A stretch of DNA of 64,000 nucleotides, taken from NCBI GenBank assembly GCA_013396655.1, contig WBMV01005072.1, positions 340,247-404,246 on the forward strand, in the 5' to 3' direction. This document shows, piece after piece, positions 39,001 to 53,000 of this stretch (the first letter of the stretch is position 1; each line of letters starts with the position of its first letter). The notes under the pieces are model-generated. The model worked only from the letters and a program-made list of their open reading frames with translations. It had not been told where the DNA came from and searched no databases. The stretch is from Campylorhamphus procurvoides (taxonomy: Eukaryota > Chordata > Aves > Passeriformes > Dendrocolaptidae). The position numbers and the translations under genes are program-made.

Positions 39001-40161
39001 ACATTAGCCCCTAAATTAAGTCAGTTATGCATCCTAAACAACCCAAAGCATTAGATCTTTTTTACTATGGAGGAACAAGTATATAGGCAAACAATCAAAT
39101 GAACCATATAAACTTTATATCTGGGGAAAGTTCATTTTCCATTAAAATTCCCTCTCACTCCCTTTGCCAGTCCTGGCCAAATACCTCCTATCCCTTTCTG
39201 TTTCCTTTTTCCTTCCTTCAGATGCCCAGGACTTCCCTACACCTTCTACATTTTACAAATATAAACTTTTGTTTGTATCTTCATAAATACAGGGGACTCC
39301 TCTTGAGAAATGAAAAGAAAGTCAAGAACGTTATAGGTCATAAAAGAAATATTAGTGAAAACAAGATATTCCTGCGAGTTGTTTTCCAAACATGCAATGA
39401 GTTTGGTACCTGGACAGACAGACCAGCCTGATGCATCCTCCTGCTGACTCAGTGCTATTTGAAGCAGGATAGAGTGAAGTATTATAGTGCTGCTCACTGC
39501 CTGAAACACCGGCAATCAATTACGATTGCTGTTCTGCTGTGAAAAGTCCAAATGCCTTGCTTAGCTGGGATGATAATGGCATGGTTTTTATGTAGTTGTC
39601 CATCAGACCACAGTATAAATCTCCAAGAAGCAATTCTAATGCACTGCAATTAATTTCCTCCTTTCTAAATTCTAACCATAGTAGGTCGGAATATGGTTTC
39701 CCTTAACCACATGGGGTTGTTTCGTACATTTCAGTGTTTAATGCAGTATATTTTGGAAAAGAAGATGAAACATGATTTCATTGTATGAACACAAATTAGC
39801 ACAAAAAACTAAAACCCAAAGAGCAGAGGTCACATTTGTAGGAAATATAGTAAAAGCAAGACTGGTCTCAGATCTTATAAGAAAAAATAGTTTCACTCGA
39901 ACATGCTTAAAAAGGAGACTTGCAGGGGAAAAGGCAATGCCTAAATACTCATGCACTATAAGAAGTGGTGTGACTCAGGATTTGTCATTCTTTCTGAGTT
40001 AGTACTGGACCAGAGCCCCAGAACACTTCTCATGAGGTATTTATTCCAGTGATGGAGAGACAAGCCTTGAATGACACACAGGGTGTGATCTTCTAGTGCC
40101 TTGCACTGATTTCAGTAAAGTTCTCATAGTTCAGCCCTCCTGGGCAAACTGGGGGGGAGGT

Positions 40162-40177
40162 GGTGTGTGTGTGTGTG
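40162..40177. repeat. (GT)n microsatellite with upstream G run
   Basis: About eight GT units preceded by GGGGGGGAGGTG (from 40151). Confidence 0.85.
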
Positions 40178-40627
40178 CCAGTGGTTTGTGTTGAAGCATC
40201 TGGCTTTGTTGAATGATGATAAACTAATCAGATTCTGAAGTGGCAAAGTGGTCTCTTGGCATTCAGCTGTGTCAGCCTGTTATATTTCATTCCAAGCAGA
40301 CTATCCTGGGGTAAAAATGAAACATTTAGCAGAGCTCTGTATACTCTACCAGGGCCTTAACCATTGCTGGTTTCTAAGCAGTCTTGAACAGATCTTTGAG
40401 GTGCATCTGAACCTGCACCACAATGCTCAAAAGTGAAATTGCTGGGTCAAAGAAAAAAAAAAAAGGCAGCTAAGAGCAGGGATTCATTCTCTAAGGTGAA
40501 CTAACTAGATACACTACACAGGCTTTTTACTGAGAAGAAAGGTATTGCTATTTTTTTATGAATTAAGTATTATTATTATATTCCCACTAGAAAGTCATAC
40601 AATGTGGGAGGTTTTGAATGACGCTGA

Positions 40628-40640
40628 TTATTATTATTAT
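40628..40640. repeat. (TTA)n microsatellite
   Basis: Four to five ATT/TTA units. A similar ATTATTATTAT stretch lies at about 40568-40578, so two short copies of the same trinucleotide are 60 bp apart. Confidence 0.75.
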
Positions 40641-40907
40641 TCCAAAAGGTTTGAGATTAGATTTTTTGTAAGTTCTCTGAAGCTTGTAAAGGCCTAAAAA
40701 GTTAGAAGTGGTTTGTCTGGAAGTTAGTATAGCTTCCAAAGAAAATACCCTGGTAATCCCCATTTTTTCCAGGAAAGATATTCTGTAGTGTATCTTTTTA
40801 GCTAGAACATAGCCTGAGCAGATTTTCTCAGCCTGTTGTAATTGAAGAATTATCTGACCTCTGGGAAAAAAATAATCCATGTAATAGCTTAAGTATTGCA
40901 ATAACAT

Positions 40908-40922
40908 GGGGGGGGGGGGGGG
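40908..40922 (+). repeat. G15 homopolymer run
   Basis: Fifteen consecutive G on the plus strand, flanked by ATAACAT and TTGTTGAC. It is the longest G run in the window. It could form a G-quadruplex in principle, and it is a likely site of length variation or sequencing error. Confidence 0.88.
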
Positions 40923-43237
40923 TTGTTGACAAAATAAAAACTAAGTTAAACTGCAATGTTCACTTATTGCTTCTAAATTCCATCACAGTGTTTTGTTTCC
41001 TGTCTTGCATGAGTGGGCAAACATCTATTTAAAAATGCACACATTTTCTTCTGGTTTGTTTTCTGGTGTTTTACTGACTAGTAGTGCTATTGTGACCACT
41101 GACTCATGGTCCTATACAGGTTTTATTTACCCACAGCTTCTAACCATTTTGATTGTTATTTCTTATTTCTTTCAAAGTGATATTTAAATTCTCTGACACA
41201 AGGCCCTATTAAAAGGATTTCTAGATAGATCAACTGTAACTAGAACAGGCCAAGAGAAATAAATTTCCATCAATTTTCCAAAATAATAATATTGTAGAAG
41301 AGTAACAGGAAGCACAGTAATAGAAACAGAGTGAAATCACTTTCTGCAAGTCCATGAAAGCTTATCCATCTGGCAGAATGAGGAATATACAAAACTGTCT
41401 GAGTTGGGTGGACCCACAGGCAGGCTGTCTTCAAAACTGGGAGCTGATATTTCCATCAATGGTGTATTACAGCTAATACACCTTGCTGAGAGGCTCATTA
41501 CCTTCAGGCCAGTACAACTGTATTACTTTTGGGTCTCAAGCTAATATGTCTCTCCAGCACTGCACTATTCATTGTGGACATGCAGCCTTGGTTTGGCGCT
41601 AACCCAAGGATTTCTTCATGACACAACATTTTCTGCAATATATACAAGCCCACAGGAAGCCTGTAAAAGTGCTATAAAGTTTAATGTAGGGGGGTTGAGC
41701 CTTAGCCACAAAACCATCCATCTTCTGATGACGTACTTGGTTCATTTTATCAGGTACCCAGTGTAGGACAAACTTATGTATCAGATCAGATGGTAATTCT
41801 TTGCCACAGTTTCTCTATGTAATAATAACCTAGAGGAAAAAAATCAGGAAAGAAAAACACCTTGTGACCTTGCTCAATTCCTTGAATATAAGTTTGTAAA
41901 TGGAGAGAAAAATTTCTTTCAATAAAAATAAAAACGACCCCTAAGGTACATGTTTTACAAATACAACCAAGGAGAGTGTTGAAATTAAGCAGAAGAAAAC
42001 ATGTTCTCAAGAATTCTGATATAATAGTGGTCTTCTGTCCATAAATGCCTAGAGAACTTTAAGAATAAATTTAAAACCCAACATAGTACTATAAATGTAG
42101 GATGTAAATGTAAGGAAATAGTAATGAAATCTCTGGCAAGACTTCACTTATACTGTGCTCAGTAATACTTAGCACATCATAAAAGTCTGGTTTCTTAAAA
42201 ACGTGGTGAGAAGGAAAGAGACTTGATCCTGGTAATAAAAGTTATGAGCTGCAAAGAAAAGAACAGAAAAGTCCTCATTCTGAAACAGTCAGAAAAAAGC
42301 CAATTACTGAGACACAAATATTAAATGAGTTCACAAAAAGAAATATTTTAAGTATGCACAGGAGAATTACAGGCATTGCCCCATTTTTACCAGTTCTTTA
42401 TTTGCTATGATAAATAACAAAACTGCTTAAAACTGGGGTAATTTTACTGAGTAATTCACTACAGACTACTGAGAGTTTGTGTGCCAGTTCTGCTTCTCAC
42501 TTGTAAAGTGGAGCTATGTACAACTTCAGATTATACAGAAATATCAAGTGGCTGAATAATGGACTAGAAGTGAACCAATGAAAAAAAAAGTCACATTGCT
42601 CCCTCTGAGTGCAAAAAAACACAGGTGTTATCAGTAAAGACATCTCCTGAGAGGGACTTAAAGTAAACTGAAGTCCAGTTTTCCTTTTTGATCTATAAAA
42701 GTTACTTGGGAGACAGTTGTGACAGTTTTTCTATAAAACGCAGGTGGGAGGCCAAATATTGACTTCCTTGACTTTGGCATGATTGTTGTATTTGGGTACT
42801 TTTTCAGTCCTTCGCTTCAACTATATGGCAAGGCAGTAGAGAACACTTGAAAAAAGTTTCTTTTAACACTAACTTAAAATTAAGAAGTTATTTTTAGTTA
42901 AAAAAAAATTGAAATTTTGATCTATTTTGCTTAAAGATCATGTTCACTCATCAGATGGCAGTAAAAAAAAAACAACATAACATCAGAAATCTTGGATATT
43001 AAAGCATGTTTGACAAATATTGTTGCTATAGAAAAGAATAAACTGCTATATCTTCCCTTTTTCTTGCCTTTTCCCTCTTCGGTCTCAGTGGTCTTTGTGT
43101 CTCATTGTCTCAGAATTTTGCAGGTATTTACACTTTCCACACCCTGGAGCACAAGTTGATCACCTTTTACATGGTAGCCAAGCTAATGTTTGGTTGGAAA
43201 CAAATTCCTATTAACCATTATGGTTGCCTCAGCAGCA

Positions 43238-43305
43238 TGTCCAGAGTCACAGGGAAAAGCTAAGTAGGGAATTGAACCTCAGCCCTTTAACCCTCCAGCC
43301 TTACG
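43238..43305 (+). mobile_element. MIR-like (CORE-SINE) 3' fragment
   Basis: 'CCAGAGTCACAGGGAAAAGCTAAGTAGGGAATTGAACCTCAGCCC...CTCCAGCC' follows the 3' part of MIR ('AAGGTCACACAGCTAGTAAGTGGCAGAGCCGGGATTCGAACCCAGGCAGTCTGGCTCCA'). Several blocks are in the right order with roughly the right spacing. It is an ancient, diverged, plus-orientation copy like the one at 20990. Confidence 0.55.
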
Positions 43306-46300
43306 TCCTTGGCATTTGCTGGAGGTGGGGGATGTGCCTTACAATTTTCTTCCACTGGACCTGTGTTCTTAGACTTATGATGTCCTGAGCTTCATTCTAA
43401 AGCTTAGATATTTTCAATGACTATGGGTGAAAATGCAACATTCCCACGGCACTGTATACTGTATTCACAGTCACTAGAAATCCAAGGACTTTATTCCGAG
43501 TGGGGCATGTGCCTGAGCAATGATTTTTAATCAAATTCTAAGGGCAGGGGATGATTTCTCGCACAGAAATAAACAGAAGTCAAGTCAATACCAACCACTT
43601 TAATCCCTCATACAGAGGAGACAAATATGCACCTTGCACAGGTGGAAAGAGAACATCGCATCATGAAAGAAAAAGAAAATAGGGGAAAAAAAAGGCACAA
43701 TAAGCTAGTTATTGAAAATACTGTAGAATCAAAAATAAAACACAGAAAAATATTATGCTAGAATACACTGACAGTAGTGGTAAACTGTGAGAACTACATA
43801 CTGTATCATAATAATAAAAGGGTGAATTTTAGTTTTATTTGTTTTGAAAATAGAATTATTAAAACCATTTCAGCAGAAACATTTTGAGGTCCTTCTTGTA
43901 TCATAAGTAATTCTAAACAAAAGTGGTTTTTACTTGTTACATGATGGATTTTATTGCAAAATAAGCCCAACCTCAATCTCCTAATGACATAATTATCAGC
44001 AGAAAGTGAATTGCTAAGCAGACATAAACGGTCATATAGAAGCAAGGCCCCATCCCGCTGCTGATGCAAAGTGGCTTAGCTTCATGCTTCATCAGACTGT
44101 GTCTCATACTCTCTTGCTTATTTCTTGCCCCTGAATCTCGTGGTATTCACAAAAATCCCTCGTATTTGATGTTTATTTTTATCTTTAAACGCTTAACTGC
44201 CTAAAAAGGTGTAAGCCTTTGTTGCTATATTCCCAGAGATTATTCCAGTACAAAAATCCTTGCTTTTCGTTTTTTAATCTTCAGCTCAAATTCTTGCCTG
44301 ATTTTAGTTAACAGGGGCAGATTCTGCTTCTGCTTACTTCAATTTTTACACCATTTCTTTCAGTGCATTAATTCTTGTGAGAAAGACAAGAGTGTTGTTT
44401 TAGGATTTTTGTCATAGAGTTCACTACAGCATAATTTCTGTGAGTAGATACGTACATGAAACTGAGCAAGCCTTTAACTGGAAGCTTATCGAAAGGAATG
44501 TGGGATCTACTTCTTGATTTGTTCATTGAGTTATTTTTGAATGCCGTGAATCCTGAACACATGATCTGGCTGGTCATCTGTGTGAGGAGTGCAGTAACAT
44601 ATTGACCAGGGACTGTATAAGATGAGTTATACAGTTATAAGCCACATGAGTTAATGAATGGATTTTTATCAGTATTGCAGGCTTTGGATTCTGTCTGAAA
44701 ATTGAAGAGGGAGAGAGAGTGGGTGGAGATGAATTTTCCTACTTGCAGAATTGGAAAGAAAGTGCAATTTTTCAAGAACAGAAGGTGTGGATGCTTCTTC
44801 AGAAGTATAGCTGTGAGGCAGAAATATACTGTGAAATACTTATATTAAGATATCTCATGCAAATGATACACATGGGTCCAGTGTCTGAGAGCCATTGTAG
44901 ATCTAATTATGTGGAAAATCCATGTGAATTTACTCTTACACCAGTTCCAAATGATCAGCCAATTTCATGCAAATTAAGTCTATGACAACATCACCTTCAT
45001 ATATGAGTAATCTTTTTTAATAAGGGAAGTAGTATTTGACTGTTCCAAATAGATTAATAACTTCAACTTACAAAGAATAGGTAGATATAGTACAGGCTTT
45101 CCAGCTGTCTTCTGTCAATGAACAGTCTTCTGTCATATCCATATTGCCACTCAATGGCAGAGATATGAATGCATACACCCACTGAAAACATACAGTAGTT
45201 ACTTTAAATAGCTCGTGATCACAAGGATCTACTGTTTTGTACTATCAAAGATGATCCCTCTGAACTGAGAAAGTTTGAAAAACCACCATTACTCTCTATT
45301 CCAGGGACTGGGAATACTATTGCATTTACAATTGTTTGTAAACTGCACTGTATTTAATGACAATACACAAACCCCACTTTCATGACTATCTGCATTTCCC
45401 AGACTATCACTGCCAGAATATGAAAGACAATTTCATGGTTTCAAGAATAGACATTCCCCCACGTGAACACAGAAGTTCCCAGAGACACATGAAAGATCTC
45501 CCTCAGTGTCATCATTATCCAGAGTTTTGCTGTAAAAAGAAATAACAGATTTGTATAATAAAATGAGAATATGATGCTCTGTCTTTCCAGTTACATCATT
45601 GATATACTCTTGTCTTTTTAAAGTGTCAGGCTTACTCCAGTTTCTAATGCAGTAGGAAGAAATCACAGTTACTTTAGGTAGGTTTCCATTTCAAGATTGC
45701 CTGAGCTTCCTGCACTTAAATTCCATGCCAGCTTTTCCCCACAAATATATGCTGCTAAAGAATGGAGTTAAAATTCACAGAGCTGTCAAGTAAGATATCC
45801 ATTAAGACAGTAAGATGCCAGTGTTCAAACTTCAACATTGCATCATTAAATCTCAAAGGAATTCACTTTGTTAATGAGAAACAAGAAAGGAAGGAGTACA
45901 TGATACACGGGGTGGGGGACAGGACAAGAATATGAAACAATACGACAGCAAAATAGAAAGCACAGATTGAAGTACCACAAGGAATCTGAATGCCTCAACT
46001 AAGACTTGTCAATGAGATTTTTAGCATATGATATGCAGTTTTAATTAAATTATGGCCCAGAATCAGAGAACAAAGCCAAAGGCCCAGTTTTTTATTTCAT
46101 TTTTAGAACAGAGATCCTATCTTCTACAGCATTTCATGCACTTCTAATTAAATACGGATTTATGGTTTTAAAGTACCTGGAAACACAGCATGACTTTTAG
46201 GATTCATACTACGTTGAACTCAGAGCAGTACCATCAAAGAGTGAGATTCCAGCCCTTGATGAAGTCAGGGGCAACCTTTTCAATAGGTTCAGAAGGATGT

Positions 46301-46987
46301 GGGTAAGGTGTTGGGGAAAAGAAAATTAGCTTGTGCATTGGGTGCAGAAAACAGTATTGTACTTCGTAGCAATAAAGAATTTTATCTCTTTGTATGCATA
46401 CAAATTCAACAAAATTTTATTTGTGTTTGCTTATAGTAACAGGGCATAATTTTATACAAAGCTAAAGATTTCTGAGTACTGCCAGAAGTACTATTTCAAT
46501 CTGATGGTTCTTTTTGGCTAAGCCTGCCAAATCCTACATTTTTTGGCAACTCAAACTGCAATCCCTTCACACCCCATCATATTATTTCAAATAAACGCAT
46601 TCTCTCTTCTGTTTAAAAAGTATAATATTCTTTTCCCAATGAAGAAATTGCTGCAAAGAATTTTGCTTGTGGTCATGACTTATCAAAAAATATATTTCAA
46701 GTAAGTTTACAGTCTCTTAAGATAGAAATGTAGCCTAGGCAGGCTGAGTGCAAATGTTATCTCCAATCTTGAAATAGTGAATGAATGTCAGCACCTGTTT
46801 TGCCATGTTTGTATAAAGAGAGAGTGTGGAAATATTAATAAAGTGTGTTCAGTTGAGGGTCTTTTGATATTAGTGTGGGTAGATAACTTATTGAAGGTCA
46901 TCTTCTCTTAAAACATCTTTTAAATTCTCATAGGATGAAGGGCTATTTTGCTACAGTTAACAAAGCAATATTTATAATAACTGAATA

Positions 46988-47000
46988 AATATATATATAT
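46988..47000. repeat. (AT)n microsatellite
   Basis: A short alternating AT run of about six to seven units. Confidence 0.8.
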
Positions 47001-50000
47001 GCACAAACCATCACAACCAGGAAGTGACACCCTAACAAAACGCATTCCATGACAGACTTATGCAGTAAAACTGAGGATAACATTGTTGGCCTAGAAATAA
47101 TGAGGTTTGTGCTTGCTTGGGACCAATGTCTGGTGCATGTGTACAATATACTTCCAGAATAATCAGAAACATGGAAGTTTGTTGTGAGGGCAATGTGTGG
47201 ATATTATTTGCCAGCAGGATGTGTGGCTGTCAAGGCAGATTGGAAATGGGTCCGAATTTTTCCAGGACTAACATAAACAGTTTCTAAGTATAGATGCATA
47301 GTATATGATTGCTAAATTTCGTTTTGTTTCACACAAAAGGCTGTGATTTGAGAATATCAGCAGCTTAAAATAAAAACAATAATGATTAAAAAGTTAAAGC
47401 TACCAAGACTCACCTTGGTAGGTGAGTCAAAATACAACATTTGTTTCCATGGAATACATTCATATCTTTATCTGCCTGTAATCTTTTTATGGACAAAAAG
47501 GACAACTAAAAGTAGTGTCAAACTACACCATCACAAGAGGAAAATCAGTCTTGATGCTCCACCTCAGCTTGTTTTCATTGATTTTTGTATTTTAATTACA
47601 TTTCAGCTGTAGTTTCTGTGAGATGATTTCAAAACCCATTGAATTAAATTGTATTACACTAAGAGACTGAACTTTTTTCAATGCAACTGCACTCAAAAAC
47701 CAATTTTTATGTCTTAGAAAGACAGACGTGTTTTCTGGTGTCATCTAGATTAAATGGCGTTTTTTGGAGTGCTCTGTTGAAAGTTAGGTTTGGAAATCTG
47801 TTTTGAAAATCAGAATCCATCAAAGTTTCTCTCCTGTGAAATTGTTGTTTCTCCTTGAATCTTTCCATCCTCAGTGAAACATTTGACTTTATTTAATAAA
47901 TAACTTACAACCACTACTATTTTGCCAAAGCACTTTTATTCAGACTCACTTTATGGTATTACTAATTAGGCAACAGTTTTGCAATATAAGGAGAACACAC
48001 TCTATTAGTGGCTATCCAAATAGGGTGGGACCTTATCCTATACATTGTCACAAATCCACAGTGGCTTGTGGCTTGAATAAGAAATACAAAACTCTGTAAT
48101 TTGCACAGATACACTCTCCAGAATACAGACTATAGTTTTAAAGTCAAAATAATTAGAAAGATTGTTGCTAAATACAAAGCACTAAAAAGTGCATAAACTC
48201 CCCACCTTTGATCATTATGTATTTCTGAAAATAAATTTATAACTAACTTCCTGAATCAAAAATTTCCAGGCAACATCTGAGTTATACTATTTTCCTTCAG
48301 TAGCTATGCATCAGAAGTGAACATCTAAATTCACATTCAAGCATTTGACAGATCAGAAGCTTTAGGCCTCAAAGACATATCTGTTCTGGGACTGATATTT
48401 AATTTTAAAGGAAAAAAAAAAGACTGAAGAAAGTGAAAAGTTTTTCTCCTGTAATTGTCCCCAACACTTCTTCTGGCCACTATGTAATTTATGATCTTTT
48501 GTTCTTTAGAAAAATCTCTTCAGTCACCAAAGTGCATAAGATGACAACCAGGAGTGGTCAAGGTTAAACTTCTTAGACTCTTGCCAGTGATCTATATTTA
48601 TGAAGTCTTCACATACAGTTCATTGCAATGCTTGCTTTAACCACTGTAGCACATCCAAAAACATGGAATGCATTAAAAATCTGAGCATTACTGGCTACTC
48701 AATGTTTTCACTGGGTAAACATCCCGATTGCAATTACCTTTTCTATGCTAAGTCCTGTGGAAAATGTCTTGCAAATATTCCTTTTGCCTTCTCTTTCATT
48801 TCCTGGGTTTATGTCTCCAAATGGTACAGGTGACTATCAAAGGAAAGCAATGCATTTGATGATGAAAATGTTTCAGTCAAACAGAGGTCCAAACTTTTGA
48901 GTGCTACATGCAAAATGCTAAAATACTCTGCATTTTCTACAGCTGAGACCACACAAGCATATATAATTACATTATGAGGATTGACAACGGAAAATTAATT
49001 TAAACCAGTGTACTCTCAGCCACTCAATTTTGGAGCAGTCTAATTTTTCTAGGAACTATCCCCAAGGCAAGGCTTACACTGCCTAGAAAGAAAAGAGGTT
49101 TAAAATACTTTAAAAAAATTTCAATACCCTTTATCAGCTACTTCTCCTCACAAATAAATTTCATGCTCCCAAAGGCTTTTCAAACCTTATAACCTGGTAT
49201 TAAAAGTTTAGTATATTTAGTTAGAAAATAGAAATTATGTAATTTGATTTATACAATCAATTGTAACTCCAAAACACAGTTCTAGTACTCACTGGTCAGT
49301 CATCAGTAACAAATCCATGAGGAAATAAGAGGCTAACACTTAGAACAAAAACCTGTCCAGTAAATTACAAGTGCAAAGGTAATTTGATTTCTCTGGGAGA
49401 TGATTAAATATAATATATGAGCAAAAAGAAACTTTTTCAAGTCTTATTTGTCTTAATGGTACACAAAAGCTTATTTTTAATATTCTTTAAAATTTTCCCC
49501 TCCACTTTCATATCCAATAATAGTCTGTCTCACCAAGGAATTGTTTTCCTAGGCTTTAAGAAAAGATAATTTATTTTCCATTTTCCTTTAATAAAAATTT
49601 TAAAATAGGCATATTTATTTCTGCAAGCTCAGCACTTCAAAACTGCACCATATAGAGGACAAGACAAATGTTTTTAGTATAGTCAGTTTCTACAGATTTT
49701 CTCCTTTTTTTTTTTTGATGGTGTATTTTAAATGCTTGTGGAGTCTTGCAGCTTTTAAAAATATCTTTTGTTTTGCTTATGAGAAAAGCACATAAGCCCT
49801 TATTCTTGATTATTTATCCCTATGATAACAATAGATGTTGATTTCCTTTTCTCAGGATGCTCTGTTTTTTTCTTGTCTGAGACATAAGAAAGACAGCATT
49901 AACAAAAGCAGAAGGAAAAAAGTAATGAGAAATGCATTTGTAAGATGCTTTGAAAAGATGCTTGTGGAAAGTTTTTTGCATTAACAGTACTCAGCCATTC

Positions 50001-53000
50001 ACTACTGCTTCTTAGCAAAGTATTGCTCTGAAGTACAGGTCAAATCTAAGAAAGGAGTGAAACACATATTCTGGTACAGTGTATGTCAGTTTGATGCAAG
50101 ATGTGTAATTATGGGTTTTATCTGCATGCACACACACAGATGTAAGCACATTTTTTGCTTTGCTCACTTAGTTGACATATTAGTCCACTAGTCATTTCAC
50201 TAGAGGGGAACATTTGTCTGTCATTTCACAAAGTATTTAATGCAAGAGGAATTCCTAACACACCCATTTGTGTCTCCTCTGTTTTGTCTAAGGGTAAAGG
50301 GGAGGGCTGGTTTATGATAAGATCTCATGAATCACTCTGTGAACTGCACAGCAAAGTCAGGTATACTGTATTTCCTAACTTTATAGCTACTGGGATGAAT
50401 GTCTTTCCATACACCACAGCAATGATTCACTTGTGCACATGCTGAACTTCAACCATTTGGCCATAGTTACACCCTGGGTACTGAAGAAACTGTAAAGTGG
50501 GGCAACAAGTTTATACAAATAACATCAGGAGGTTTCTTATCCATGCTCTTGGTGATTCAGTGGAGAATACACGTCATGCTGCCTGTGAGCCACTCGGGGA
50601 ACGTAACTGGGAGGTGGGTTGTGTTACTTGGAGGAGCAACTTTGGAAGCTCTGGGAAAACCATGTGTATGGACACTTTTTGCTGTGCTAGAGCTGCTGTC
50701 CCAGTTTCAGAAGGTCTTCCCTTGCCAGTTGCTGTTCCAAACATCATTGCATAATGCAGTGTGGGAATGATGACTTGCCTATAAGCTCTGCACTGAAAGA
50801 CATCAAGCTGTTGCAGTTCTGCTCAAAAATCAAAGGCAACTGGGGCAGTTGAGCAGCTCTTAAGACATTCTATGAAAGGTTTGCACCTAAAGCCCATCAC
50901 ACACTCATTGCCTTTGATGGTGTTTATGAATACAGGGGACTTCTACACTGAAATTTTTATTTTCCGGAGTCTCTTTTCTAGGAGTGGGTCTGTTACCTAA
51001 CTTTTAGGTGACTATGTTTAGGGAATTTTAGACTTCATTAGGAAACGTCCTTTACTGTGATTAGCTCTAAGATGCAGTGGCTGTGGCATTGCAAACATCA
51101 GGAAAAATCCTGCTGCAGAACTCCTTTTTCATTAGAATACATGGAAAGACACTATTTATTTAGGAGTAAAAAAAAAAATCTAGTACAACAAGAACAAGAT
51201 TCATGGGATGAGGAAGCACTATATCCCTGAAACTAGCATTTCCTCATTTTTAGCACATGTAACAATTTGGGTTTTGACAACTTTTGGGGTTTTACCCTTC
51301 TGTCCTAAGGCAGGATGAAAATGTGTTTCAAAAATACTGGAAATTCTGATAATATTAGACTCTTCATTTTAATTTAATAGTTACCAAGAGTTTTGGAGCA
51401 ACCCTGGAAGAACTCCTCCTCTCCAACCTTCCCTTACCAGGAATCAAATAAAAAGATTGTGATAGAAGAACTGTTGCATTTTGGTTTCATAAGCATCATT
51501 AACTCCACCTTAATTTTAGTAATGTGATCTTTGTGTTGGAAAAGTAAAATGTTTTAACCCTAGCATGTTGCAAAAGTACTTTCTATCTTGCATTCCTGAT
51601 TTATCTGGGGTTTCCATCTGCATTTCTTGTTCCTGACATTTTTGCTATAATTGAAACTCAGCTACTTGACCATAGCTACTCCAAGGATAATTCCTGCAGT
51701 TGCATTCAGTAAAACATGAACTCCTGAGCCTATTTTAGTAATTAATTTGTATAATTAGCTTCTGTTTGCTGAGGAAAAAAATTTTTTTCCCTGTTGGCTG
51801 CTGGGGAAAGCAATGATTTTCTTTGAGAGTAAATCACAATAGTGCCATATCCTCTGGAGAATTGTAAAAAGCACAATACATAGTTTCTTCCATCTCAACA
51901 GTATTAATGAGTTCAAATGCTTTTGAAGGACTCCAATTTTTTGTCATGCTGAGTGGTATAACTAGATTATGACTTAAGATAACAGCAATAAAGAAGAGTT
52001 TTCTTGTTAGCTGTCTTTCTTCATGGGTTTGTGTGAAACCAGATTCCCAAAGTGGTTATCCTGGATAACTTTGTTTCATGTCACCATATGACTAAAGCAT
52101 TGACTCAGATCCTAAAGACTTGCCTACAAGGCACAGGTTGCAGGAAGAATTTCCCTCATGGGAGAGTAGCAGCCCACAATACTGAGCTGCTGCTCAGAGC
52201 TAGACCCCCAGTTTTGGATGCAGCTTCTAATAAGGGTTACACCCCCAACTGCAGACTCTCCTCTCCTTCATAACTTCAGCTCCTGTTGTGTGTGCCAGGG
52301 GACACACCAGTGGGCTCTCTGCCCTGCACCACAGACAGGGGAGGAAAGGGCCTTGCTGCAGGCAGTTGTGTCAGCCTCATGCCTGGTATTTCACAGTCAG
52401 CAGTGCTTTTGCTCAAGGATTGAGGACGGTCCTTTAGATTTTGACCACTGAAAAATATTGATAAGAACAATCTGTAAAACACCTTAGGAAATCCTAAAGG
52501 AAGATAGAAAAGCCATGATTTGGAAATAAACCTGTTGTAATCTTCTCTTAGAGATAGGACCCATATAATTCTTTCAACTGAAACTGGTGCAGCTTTGGAG
52601 GGTTACAAGTTTCACATCTTGATCTCCATCTGAATTCTTCTGAGGAGCAGATGTCTCTTTACAATTGACCTACCTATGTTTGGGATATGGCATGCCTTAA
52701 AATCCAGATCTGAAATCTTGGGTTTCAAAATCACGGTCATGGAAGCTTAAAACAGTCTTTTGAAAGGGATGCAAAAATAGTTTTCCTTCTAGAGCACCCT
52801 CTTCTTCTTAAATAAATGGGAAAAAACCCTCCTAAGAATAAGCTACTTTCTGGATGCAGTTTTCTTTGCACTAACTTCATTGATGTGATCGGAGCTCGTC
52901 ACCATAGTAAACAAGCAAACAGTCTGCTGGGTTGGGCTGTGCAGCAGCTCCTGTGATTTTTTTCCTACTTTGGGTGTCTACTGGACTTGAAGGAAGGGGA

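Larger units (their letters stand above)
31879..43237. other. Unique AT-rich sequence, no gene recognised
   Basis: This is the longest repeat-poor stretch. It holds microsatellites, a very AT-rich patch (35985-36075), a stretch near 39.5 kb that could be conserved non-coding sequence, and a 15-G run. Open frames of 60-110 codons occur on both strands with no domain I know. The sequence 37280-37740 has a different feel (more GC, longer words) but I could not assign it to any repeat family. Confidence 0.5.

Noticed and set aside
41398..41426. CR1-like phrase CTGAGTTGGGTGGACCCACAGG
   Set aside because: Under 30 bp, with no further CR1 sequence on either side; too short to separate from chance.
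42470..42530. Possible fourth MIR-like piece (CTTCTCACTTGTAAAGTGGAGCTATG)
   Set aside because: Only one block resembles MIR ('CATCTGTAAAATGGGGATA') and the flanks do not follow.
50497..50770. Two overlapping plus-strand frames of 75-85 codons
   Set aside because: Two frames open at once over the same GC-richer patch suggests composition. No motif is present.
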